Made by a program: the position numbers and the translations under genes. DNA of 64,000 bases, from positions 1-64,000 of the forward strand of contig NZ_WIAD01000019.1 of NCBI RefSeq assembly GCF_009618275.1, given 5' to 3'. Positions within the stretch are counted from its first letter, which is position 1. Each line of letters starts with the position of its first letter. This document shows positions 54,989 through 62,342 of the stretch, in pieces. Under the pieces are notes generated by a model, which was not told the origin of the DNA, searched no databases, and saw only the letters and a program-made list of their open reading frames with translations. Source of the stretch: Roseimaritima sediminicola (lineage in GTDB: Bacteria; Planctomycetota; Planctomycetia; Pirellulales; Pirellulaceae).

Positions 54989-57424
54989 CTACTGCTCGGC
55001 GCGAGCCTTCCGCAACTGCTCCAGTCGGCTCAGCGGACGTTCTTTGGGCGGCTCCGGTTTGGCTTCCGGCTTTTTCTCTTCTTTGGGTTTCTCTTCGGGT
55101 TCGTCCTTCTTGGGCGGCAGCGGTTCGTCGACTCGCAACTCGCCGGTGCCCTGCGTCTGGGTGATCACGCCCTTGTCGCTCTTGATGCGGGCGCGAACAT
55201 TCAACGTCTTGTGGGTTCCCGGACGAGCGTCTTCAGCAATTTTAATTGGAAAGCTGACCTGCTCGGTTTCCGCGGTGATTTTCTGAATCGGTTCCGGCGA
55301 GCTGACTCCCGGCGGCATCCCCACCAGTTCCACTTCGGCTTCGCCCTCGAACTCGCGGGTGACTTCCACGCCCACGGCCACCACGTTCTCGGTGCCCTGT
55401 TCGGCAGCCGACTTGGGGAACTCGAAACGGAAGAAGACGTCCTGAACATCCAGCGAGATCGGCGTGGAAGTGATGCGGGCCGAACCGTTACCGACGTCGG
55501 CCGTGGCGATCAGGAACATCGGCCACGTGCCGGTGGCGGCCGAACCGTTGGCGGTCAGCGGCACTTCGATCTCGTTGACGTCTTTGGCCAGTTTGCGACT
55601 GTTGTTCACACTGACGCCCGGCGGATTGTACAGCGTCTGCAGCGAGATCACCCCTTCGTAGCCCTCGTCGCGTTCGACCTTGACCTTGAAGGACATCGAA
55701 CCGCTGCGAACCACCGGGACCTGGGGTTGTTCGACCGTCAAGCGGAAGGGCATCGGCTCGGCCACCGACACGGCCACTCCCTTGGTCTCCCAGTTCCACA
55801 CATGCCGCCGGTTCTGACCCAGCACCAGTTTGTGTTCCTGGATCAAATGGCCCCGGACGTGAGCCAGTTTCTCATCCGTTGGCTGGGCCACCAGGTTCGC
55901 CAGCGTGGCATCGCCGGGAGCCTCGGCCGCGGCGGACAGCAGCAGGGGAACGGTCGAGCGGTCGGAGCGCATCGGAAACACGGTTGCCGTAATCCCCTCG
56001 GGCAGGTTCAACGCCTCGATGTTCAACTCGCCACCGAAATGCTTGCGCGCGGCGTTGACCATCACGGCCATCTGCCCGCCTCGCGGAACCGGCCACACCA
56101 CCGCCTGGTCACGATCCAGTTCGGCCAACGACAGCGTCACCTCCGGCTTGGCCTCGGTCACTTCCAGACGGTAGCCGAACTCGGGGCCGCCGTTGCCCAG
56201 TTGGTCGTTGATTCGGATCCGATAAAGACCATCGGCCGCGGCGGTAAATTCGCAGTAACTGTCGGGCATCCCTCCGGTGTCGTCGTTTCCGGTCACGCGT
56301 TTGGAGTCGGGACCGTAGATGTTGACGACGCTGTCCAGGGGCGAACGCAGGATGTTACGAGCGTACATCTGGACGATGTACTTGCGTCCCTTGACCGCTT
56401 CGAACGCAAAATAATCCACGTCGCCCGGCGTCCCGATCACGCCGCACAAGGCACCGGGGACGGAGACCACGGGCGCTTTCTGCAGCGACTCGTTGGGTTC
56501 CTCTTCCATAGCCACGGGCAGGTCGTTGACGCGGATGTAGTTGGGCGAAGGCGACACCCCGTTTTCGTCTTCGCTGACCGCCGGAAAGCGATCGTTGGGT
56601 TCGCTGGGAAGCTGGATTTGAGCGGAGCGTTTGCTGCCGTCCAGATTCACCAAGTCCGCCGTCAACACCTCGCCGGGACGTCCCCCACCGGGCACCACAG
56701 CGACCGGCCGCGGATAAGATCCGATGTGCACGCGATACCGGGCGTCGTTGCTGCCGCCAAAGGAGGCGTCGCGCACCAGCACCGTGTAGGTGCCGTCGGT
56801 TTCGGCCGTGTAGGAGCACAGCCCGTCCTGCTGCAGCAAGGGAATATCGTCGCGGGTCGCTTTCTCGAAACGCCCCTCGTCCAGGATCGCGATGTAAGGA
56901 TCCAGGAACCGGTTGCGTTGATCGCTGGCCAACCGCACCCCTTCGATCTCGGCGACCAACGTCTGACCGGCCTTCAGTTCGACGGCGAACAGATCCTGGT
57001 CTTCGGTCGTGATCACGCCTTCGACCGTCGTGTTCAACTCGATCTTCTGGGGCGTGTCGAAATCGCTGTTGGGTTCGACTTCCTGGACGACCGGCATCGC
57101 CCCGACGCCCAGCAGGCGCAAGTTCGTGATCCCGGTTTCGGTCACCAGTCGCAGTGGGTACAGCCCCGGCGCCAGCGACGCGTCGGCCGTCACGGTCATC
57201 TCGACCTTGGCGTTGTCCAGCGGCTTGACGCCTTCGATCGTCAATCCGGGCAGATCCGCCAATACCTGCCGAGCGTCCTTCAAACGCGCTCCGTGCACGA
57301 TCACTTTCGTGGCCTCACCACGGCGAACCCCCAGGGGCTCCAGCCGAGAGATCACCGGTTGGGCGGCACTGGCAAAGCTCGCTGCACACAGCAGGGCGGC
57401 AACAGCGGGGATCAATCGTTTCAT
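54989..57424 (-). CDS. Exported pre-peptidase C-terminal domain protein
   Basis: An 811-residue protein. The ATG at 57424 begins a signal peptide (MKRLIPAVAALLCAASFASA). The frame upstream is GC-rich and unsupported. Residues about 20-100 resemble an IPT/TIG-like fold (ISRLEPLGVRRGEATKVIVH). Two pre-peptidase C-terminal type domains follow: EDQDLFAVELKAGQTLVAEI with YTAETDGTYTVLVRDASFGG, and GDVDYFAFEAVKGRKYIVQM with FTAAADGLYRIRINDQLGNG. The distal half holds Ig-like sandwich domains, and the tail is highly charged (EEKPKEEKKPEAKPEPPKER). It lies 248 bases after the DUF1501 gene and 130 before the DUF1549 gene. It is probably the extracytoplasmic scaffold or polymer-binding part of the operon. 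Confidence 0.9.
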   Translation of the reverse strand: MKRLIPAVAALLCAASFASAAQPVISRLEPLGVRRGEATKVIVHGARLKDARQVLADLPGLTIEGVKPLDNAKVEMTVTADASLAPGLYPLRLVTETGITNLRLLGVGAMPVVQEVEPNSDFDTPQKIELNTTVEGVITTEDQDLFAVELKAGQTLVAEIEGVRLASDQRNRFLDPYIAILDEGRFEKATRDDIPLLQQDGLCSYTAETDGTYTVLVRDASFGGSNDARYRVHIGSYPRPVAVVPGGGRPGEVLTADLVNLDGSKRSAQIQLPSEPNDRFPAVSEDENGVSPSPNYIRVNDLPVAMEEEPNESLQKAPVVSVPGALCGVIGTPGDVDYFAFEAVKGRKYIVQMYARNILRSPLDSVVNIYGPDSKRVTGNDDTGGMPDSYCEFTAAADGLYRIRINDQLGNGGPEFGYRLEVTEAKPEVTLSLAELDRDQAVVWPVPRGGQMAVMVNAARKHFGGELNIEALNLPEGITATVFPMRSDRSTVPLLLSAAAEAPGDATLANLVAQPTDEKLAHVRGHLIQEHKLVLGQNRRHVWNWETKGVAVSVAEPMPFRLTVEQPQVPVVRSGSMSFKVKVERDEGYEGVISLQTLYNPPGVSVNNSRKLAKDVNEIEVPLTANGSAATGTWPMFLIATADVGNGSARITSTPISLDVQDVFFRFEFPKSAAEQGTENVVAVGVEVTREFEGEAEVELVGMPPGVSSPEPIQKITAETEQVSFPIKIAEDARPGTHKTLNVRARIKSDKGVITQTQGTGELRVDEPLPPKKDEPEEKPKEEKKPEAKPEPPKERPLSRLEQLRKARAEQ

Positions 57425-57672
57425 CACAGACTCCGAAAACCAGTGGATGCGTAACGCGGAGCGAAACAGCGAGGCGGGGCGGGGCGGGGCGGGCGGCAGC
57501 GCCGCGCGGCGGAACAGGACAGGCGGTGGGAAAACGTCAGGGATTTCAGGCGGGAGACGCAAAGACCCGCTCGCGGAGCGGGCACAAACAAACCAGCATG
57601 CGGGCACCCTGACCCCGGCCGCACGCAGGCATGCGGCCGGCACCCACAGCAAACATCCCGGGCAAAAAAGCG

Positions 57673-58980
57673 TTAGGCCAGGATGCCCTTGATCAAATTA
57701 CCCCCATCGACGATCTCGATCGGGCGATCGCCGGGCGACATCAACTCCTTGTCGGCCACGATCCCCAACTGGTGATAGATGGTGGTCGCCAAGTCTTCCG
57801 GCGAAACCGGGTTTTCTTCGGGCTCCGACGCGATCGCGTTGCTCGCACCGTAGACCGTGCCGCCCTTGATTCCGCCGCCGGCCAACAGCACGCTGAAGAC
57901 CTTGGCCCAGTGGTCGCGACCGGCATCGGGGTTGATCTTGGGCGTGCGACCGAATTCGGTGCTGACCATCACCAGCGTCTCGTCCAACAACCCGCGCTCC
58001 GACAGGTCGTCCAACAACACGCTGAGCGCGCGATCCAGCGGCGGCACGCTTCGCTTGATACCCGAGGTGATATTGGCGTGCATGTCCCAACCGCCGTAGG
58101 TCAACGTCACCAACCGCACGCCGGATTCGACCAGACGGCGAGCCATCAACATCCGCTGGCCCGCTTCGTCGCGGCCGTAACGATCCCGCAACTTGGCGTC
58201 CTCGGCATTGATATCGAACGCTTTGCGAGCCTCCGGCGAACCCAACAGGCTGTACGCCCGCTCGTAGAAGGTGCTCATCGCCCCCACGTTGTCGGCACCG
58301 GTCATCGAGGTGAACCGTCCGTTGACCGTTTCCAGAGCCGCCTTACGCCGCGCAAAACGCTCCATGTCGACGCCGCCGGCCAGGTCCAAGTCTCGAACCT
58401 TGAAGTTCGGGTTCTTGGGATCGTCACCCAGAGAGAACGGCCCATAGGAACTGCTCAAGTACCCGCTGCCGGCGAACTCATTGGGCATGTTGGGAATGCA
58501 GACGTACGGCGGCAAATTATTGCGAGGACCGTACTCGTGGCTGACCACACTGCCGAAACTGGGATACTTCAGCGCCGGCGACGGCTTGTATCCGGTGAAC
58601 ATATTGTGCGTGCCACGCTCGTGAGCCGCTTCGCCGTGGGTCATCGAGCGGATCACGGCGAACTTATCGGCCCGCTTGGCCAGCTGCGGCAACGATTCGC
58701 AAAACACCTCGCCGGTATTGGTCTTGATCGTGCCCATTTCGCCGCGGTATTCCAGCGGGCTGTAGGGCTTGGGGTCAAACGACTCCTGCTGGGCCAACCC
58801 TCCCGGCAGGAAGATGTGGATCACACTCTTGGCCTTCGCCTCGATAAAGTCATACGACTTCTGCGCTGCCCTCGCATCTTGAATCATCAGCAGATCGGCC
58901 AGGGAAAGGCCCACGCCGCCGAGCGCTCCAGCGGCCAAAAAGCCACGTCGACTAAATTGATTTCCAGGGCATCGAAACAT
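57673..58980 (-). CDS. DUF1501 family protein with Tat signal
   Basis: A 435-residue protein. The N-terminus NQFSRRGFLAAGALGGVGLS is a twin-arginine signal peptide. The DUF1501 fold is related to the alkaline-phosphatase/sulfatase superfamily: SVIHIFLPGGLAQQESFDPK, VIRSMTHGEAAHERGTHNMF, LVTLTYGGWDMHANI, LDETLVMVSTEFGRTPKIN, DHWAKVFSVLLAGGGIKGG. Asp and His residues in GGWDMH, EFGRTP and GRDHW are the probable metal ligands by analogy. It is the first gene of the four-gene exported operon (58980 to 50147). Substrate is unknown. Confidence 0.95.
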   Translation of the reverse strand: MFRCPGNQFSRRGFLAAGALGGVGLSLADLLMIQDARAAQKSYDFIEAKAKSVIHIFLPGGLAQQESFDPKPYSPLEYRGEMGTIKTNTGEVFCESLPQLAKRADKFAVIRSMTHGEAAHERGTHNMFTGYKPSPALKYPSFGSVVSHEYGPRNNLPPYVCIPNMPNEFAGSGYLSSSYGPFSLGDDPKNPNFKVRDLDLAGGVDMERFARRKAALETVNGRFTSMTGADNVGAMSTFYERAYSLLGSPEARKAFDINAEDAKLRDRYGRDEAGQRMLMARRLVESGVRLVTLTYGGWDMHANITSGIKRSVPPLDRALSVLLDDLSERGLLDETLVMVSTEFGRTPKINPDAGRDHWAKVFSVLLAGGGIKGGTVYGASNAIASEPEENPVSPEDLATTIYHQLGIVADKELMSPGDRPIEIVDGGNLIKGILA

Positions 58981-59272
58981 CGCGTGCGGACTCCCAAACA
59001 GTGGTGAGGGTCATCGGCCCCAGCGGAGCAGCCGACAACGGTAAGTAGACAGCGGAGTACAAATCGAAGGAAACAACAGATTCGCGGGCGAACCGACGTG
59101 TTCTATTGATATCTGGCTGCCAACTTCACAAAGCTGGCCCCCAGTCGGTGAGGCGGGAAGGGATGCCGGTCCCATCTGTCAACCGGCAAGGCGGGTGAAT
59201 TGGGCTTATTCTAGCGATCGCAAGGCCCCGTGTCAAAGAAATCTAAGCGCTGTTCGGTTAGTTTTTGCAAGT

Positions 59273-59313
59273 AAAAAAACTGCCCCTTTCAGCACTTTTT
59301 GGCAGCTTTTTTT
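59273..59313. terminator. Symmetric terminator-like hairpin
   Basis: AAAAAAACTGCC and GGCAGCTTTTTTT flank a 16-base loop, giving a stem with poly-A on one side and poly-T on the other, as in a bidirectional terminator. No gene ends nearby, so it may block readthrough or play a regulatory role upstream of the promoter at 59323. Confidence 0.5.
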
Positions 59314-59322
59314 GGGTACCAA

Positions 59323-59350
59323 TTGACACCCCCGCACCGCTTATTAGGCT
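59323..59350 (+). promoter_or_regulatory. Sigma70-type promoter of the Cys/Pro/Ala-rich protein gene
   Basis: TTGACA (59323-59328), a 16-base spacer and TAGGCT (59345-59350). The -35 box is perfect; the -10 box is weak. The leader to the ATG is about 95 bases. Confidence 0.5.
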
Positions 59351-59449
59351 AGGGCCGAAACTACGGAAACCGCACAAATACCCTGGATTCCCTAGTTTCA
59401 AAGCCCCTTTGGGAAACCTGCTTCCAGTATCCAACGGAGAATGAACACG

Positions 59450-60004
59450 ATGAGTCGAAAAGTATTTGCAGCAGTGACGATGTGTGCGACGGTTGCACTC
59501 CTGATGGCCGCACCGGCCGAAGCCGGCCTGTTTGGCGGCAAACTGTTCAAGCGCGGTGGCGGTCACCACGGCCACCACAACTCGTGCTGCCAGCCCGCCC
59601 CGGTTTGCTGCCAGCCCGAACCGGTGTGCTGCCAGCCCGCCCCGGTTTGCTGCCAGCCCGAACCGGTATGCTGCCAGCCCGCTCCTCAGCCGGCCTGCTG
59701 TGGCGGAGCCGCCGCCCCGGTCGTTGAAGGTTCGGTCGTCGATCACGGCGCCGTTTACAGCGAAGGCGAAGTCCTGGAAGCCGCTCCCACGCCTCCCGCT
59801 CCGGCCGTAGAAAGCCCCAGCGATGCCGCTCCTCCGGCGCCCGCCGCTGAACAAGCCGCTCCGGCCGCTCCCGCAGCCGAAGCCGCTGAAGAAGCTCCTC
59901 CGGCACCGGCCGCCGAAGCGGCTGCCGACGAAGCTGCTCCGGCCGCCGAAGAAGCAGCCGAAGCGACCGAAGAAGCCGCCGAAGCCGCTGCTGACGAAGC
60001 CTAA
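59450..60004 (+). CDS. Small secreted Cys/Pro/Ala-rich repeat protein
   Basis: 184 residues from the ATG at 59450, placed about ten bases after GGAGA; an in-frame ATG at 59441 is too close to that site. A signal peptide (MSRKVFAAVTMCATVALLMA, cleavage near PAEAG) precedes a Gly/His patch (RGGGHHGHHNS). Five CCQPxP repeats follow (CCQPAPVCCQPEPV type), then a low-complexity acidic Ala/Pro/Glu tail (EAAEEAPPAPAAEAAADEAA). No domain was recognised. The clustered Cys pairs suggest metal binding or disulfide cross-linking in the cell envelope. A promoter and terminator flank it, so it is monocistronic and probably well expressed. Confidence 0.85.
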   Translation: MSRKVFAAVTMCATVALLMAAPAEAGLFGGKLFKRGGGHHGHHNSCCQPAPVCCQPEPVCCQPAPVCCQPEPVCCQPAPQPACCGGAAAPVVEGSVVDHGAVYSEGEVLEAAPTPPAPAVESPSDAAPPAPAAEQAAPAAPAAEAAEEAPPAPAAEAAADEAAPAAEEAAEATEEAAEAAADEA

Positions 60005-60051
60005 GCCGCCGAAGCTCCTGCTTCTGCAAACAGCATCACGCTGCTTTACCG

Positions 60052-60097
60052 ACGGGCTGGTCCGCGCCAAGTGCGCGGCTCAGCCCGTTCTTTTTTT
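60052..60097 (+). terminator. Rho-independent terminator
   Basis: Stem ACGGGCTG / CAGCCCGT, with a second inner stem (CCGCGC / GCGCGG), followed by TTCTTTTTTT. It lies 48 bases after the stop of the Cys/Pro/Ala-rich protein gene. Confidence 0.88.
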
Positions 60098-60131
60098 AGG
60101 CCCTCCGGCGGCTCACCGGCCTGTGGCTCTA

Positions 60132-60200
60132 ATCGAAAACGCATTTCGTAAATGAGCCGTTTGGGCGATCGCCCCGGTTATTCACCGAGCCGTTTGGGCG
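60132..60200. repeat. Dispersed repeat matching 31401-31460
   Basis: GAAAACGCATT and TGAGCCGTTTGGGCGAxCGC segments occur here and at 31401-31460. The GAGCCGTTTGGGCGATCGCC piece is tandemly repeated here (60154 and 60188) and overlaps the 3' end of the coiled-coil gene. Confidence 0.75.
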
Positions 60201-60724
60201 ATCGCCAACCGGCGGGCATGGCGCTGGAGCCGTTCGCGGAGCCGCAGGGCTTCCCGCTCCAGCCGCTCCAGTTGCTCGCGCTGCTGGCCCGCCCACAAGC
60301 GGAAACTGCGCTCGCGGGTCTCCTGGCGAGCGATTCCGGCATTCAGTTCCGACTCTCGCTGGTCCAGCTGCGCAGCCCACCCGTGCAGCCGGGCGATCAG
60401 ATCCTCGGCATGAGCCGTCAAGAGATCGGACGGGTCCTGCGTCGGAGCAGCCTCGCGGTGGTTCGTCGCGTTGGCCGCCCCGGGGCGACGGCGCTGCGCG
60501 GGGGACGCCCCGCTGGACGGCGACCCGGCCGACGAAGCTTCCGAAGGATGAGCCGGGTCGAGTCGCTGAAGGCCGCAGTCGTCCGGCTGCATCGTCGCAT
60601 CGGCCGCGGCCGTGTCGGTCGGCCCCGGTGCGACAGGCCTCAAAAGAAACGACTTCGCCATGACCGGCCAAGGGGAATGCGGATTGCGAGCAAGGTACCG
60701 TAGGGCGTTATCGGCTCGGGCCAC
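60182..60724 (-). CDS. Coiled-coil protein, hypothetical
   Basis: 180 residues from a GTG at 60724; an ATG at 60661 would remove 21 residues. The N-terminal half is Ala/Pro/Ser-rich and probably disordered. The C-terminal ~90 residues form a strong coiled coil: DLLTAHAEDLIARLHGWAAQ, LDQRESELNAGIARQETRER and LERLEREALRLRERLQRHAR. No signal peptide or membrane helix. It lies 77 bases downstream of a glycosyltransferase gene on the same strand. The final residues (IAQTAR) are encoded by a dispersed repeat, so the C-terminus may have been altered by repeat insertion. Function is unknown. Confidence 0.72.
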   Translation of the reverse strand: MARADNALRYLARNPHSPWPVMAKSFLLRPVAPGPTDTAAADATMQPDDCGLQRLDPAHPSEASSAGSPSSGASPAQRRRPGAANATNHREAAPTQDPSDLLTAHAEDLIARLHGWAAQLDQRESELNAGIARQETRERSFRLWAGQQREQLERLEREALRLRERLQRHARRLAIAQTAR

Positions 60725-60801
60725 GGCACCTCTTCGCTCGCTTTGCCGGCGCTCCAGCCGTAGCGGTCGTATCGATCACGACCGCCGCCAGGCAGGATGG
60801 C

Positions 60802-62037
60802 TCAGTTGCCTTCGGCGGCGCGGGCCAGCAGGTCGGCCATCCGCGGCAGCACGGCCGAGAGCGAGTACTGCGTCCGCACCGCTTCGGTGGCCGCCCGCCT
60901 CTGTTGCTCCACCACCCGGCCGCCGCGATGTTCGATCCAGCGGAGCAAGGCCTCGGCAAGCGCCGCCGCGTCGCCTGGCGGGACGAGTTGTCCCAGTCGT
61001 CCGCCATCGAGCAACTCTCCGGTGCCGCCGCCGCTGGTGGCGATCACGGGCGTGGCCAGACACATCGCTTCGAGCACCACGTTGGGCAGCCCCTCGAACA
61101 ACGAGGGCAGGACCAACGCGTCGGCCGCCTTCAGCAGCGGCAGCGGGTTTTCCAGGTGTCCGGTAAAACGAACACGCTCCGACCACCCCTGCGACCGGCA
61201 GCGTTCCGCCAGCCGCTGGCGGTCCGGCCCGTCGCCCACCAGCGTCAACCGCCACGCCAACTCCGGCCGTTGCGAGTGGACCTGCCGCAAAGCGTCCAGC
61301 AAGACGGCTTGGCCCTTTTCCTGCGACATCCGGCCAATACAGACGAAGTGCACCGCCGCGTCGCCGTGGGTCAGCGGCCCGTCGACGTGGGTCAGCGGCC
61401 CAGCGCCGCGGGACAGCGGCTCGGCGGCTCGCCGGAGTGTCTCCGCGACATCGATGGGATTGCGGATGGTAACGATCTTTTCGGTTGACAACCGATAGAA
61501 ACGGGCGGCGGCGGCGGCCACCGCATCGCTGACGGCGACCACCTGGCGGGACGCCGCGTAGGCGCGAGCAAGGCGACGACGTTTGAGCCGCTGAAAGCGG
61601 GGTTCCAGCCGCGGCAGCATCCGGTCCGGCGGGCTGACCACCGTCGATACGCGGGGAATTCGGAGCGCGGCCGCGGCCGGAGCCACCGCCATTGTCATCT
61701 GAAACGTGCGGTCGTAGACGACGTCGATCGCGTGCTGGCCCAATAACCCGTGCAGGTAACGCGTGTGATGGGCGCCGATGCGGCCCGGCCAGTGCGGCCG
61801 CGGCGCCGGGGCCGCGTCGTCGAAACTCAGGATCGGCACATCCGCCGGCACGTCGGCCAACAGCACGCCCTGACGATGCCGCAGGTACAGCACCGGACGA
61901 AATCGCCGCCGGTCCAGATGTTTTGCCAACAGTAACGTCTGTCGCTCGCTGCCACCGCCGTCCAGCGACCCCGACATCAACAGCACATTCAGCGGCGCGG
62001 CTTCCTTGGCCATGGGATCCTGCTTGCGTTGCACCAC
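60802..62037 (-). CDS. Glycosyltransferase family 4-like protein
   Basis: 411 residues; the ATG at 62013 (MAKEAAPLNVLLMSGSLDGG) is an alternative start eight codons in. GT-B fold: N-terminal domain with GGGSERQTLLLAKHLDRRRF, then the donor-binding domain with FVCIGRMSQEKGQAVLLDAL, LTLVGDGPDRQRLAE, VRFTGHLENPLPLLKAADAL and the EX7E-type motif in PSLFEGLPNVVLEAMCLATP. It transfers a sugar from a nucleotide donor, probably to a polysaccharide or surface glycan. A Gly/Pro/His-rich duplication (GPLTHVDGPLTHGDAA) is inserted near residue 240 between the two domains. Acceptor and donor cannot be told from the sequence. Confidence 0.93.
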   Translation of the reverse strand: MVQRKQDPMAKEAAPLNVLLMSGSLDGGGSERQTLLLAKHLDRRRFRPVLYLRHRQGVLLADVPADVPILSFDDAAPAPRPHWPGRIGAHHTRYLHGLLGQHAIDVVYDRTFQMTMAVAPAAAALRIPRVSTVVSPPDRMLPRLEPRFQRLKRRRLARAYAASRQVVAVSDAVAAAAARFYRLSTEKIVTIRNPIDVAETLRRAAEPLSRGAGPLTHVDGPLTHGDAAVHFVCIGRMSQEKGQAVLLDALRQVHSQRPELAWRLTLVGDGPDRQRLAERCRSQGWSERVRFTGHLENPLPLLKAADALVLPSLFEGLPNVVLEAMCLATPVIATSGGGTGELLDGGRLGQLVPPGDAAALAEALLRWIEHRGGRVVEQQRRAATEAVRTQYSLSAVLPRMADLLARAAEGN

Positions 62038-62342
62038 CGCGGCTCCACACCGCAGCGGCGGCTGGTGAGAGAGAAGATAAGGAATACGAGCAAGGTTCGG
62101 GTCGAAACGATTGCGCCTTCAAACACTAAAAACACCGGCTCGATCGGGGGAGGAAGGGTGCAAAAGCCTTAGATCCCATGGACTGAGCCCGCGCCGCATC
62201 CCGATTTCGCTTGTAATACGTCCCCATCATACTGCCGGAGGCAGATGGTTGGCGACGCTGGCGACGGAGCCGGGTCGAAACACCTGCGTCGCCCTCTCTT
62301 GTCGATCTTTGATAGTGCGAATGCCATGGAGGGGCATCTGGG
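62038..62342. other. Divergent intergenic region
   Basis: 305 bases between the glycosyltransferase and the gene starting at 62343. Apart from the strong ribosome site GGAGGGG near 62329, I see no promoter, repeat or gene that can be supported. Confidence 0.4.

Larger units (their letters stand above)
58981..59449. other. Divergent intergenic region
   Basis: 469 bases between the DUF1501 operon (leftward) and the small Cys-rich protein gene (rightward). It contains a hairpin with A/T tracts (59273-59313) and a sigma70-type promoter (59323-59350). The left 250 bases show nothing recognisable. Confidence 0.55.

Noticed and set aside
50180-57454. Long plus-strand open frames opposite the cytochrome, DUF1549 and pre-peptidase genes
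   Set aside because: High-GC antisense shadows; the minus-strand products have signal peptides and recognisable domains throughout.
57425-57652. N-terminal extension of the pre-peptidase domain protein
   Set aside because: The upstream frame is GC-rich, Pro/Arg/Ala-biased and precedes a clear signal peptide at 57424.
59258-60070. A 270-codon minus-strand frame opposite the Cys/Pro/Ala-rich gene
   Set aside because: It is Gly/Arg/Ser/Phe-biased antisense of a repetitive gene; the plus-strand gene has promoter, ribosome site and signal peptide.
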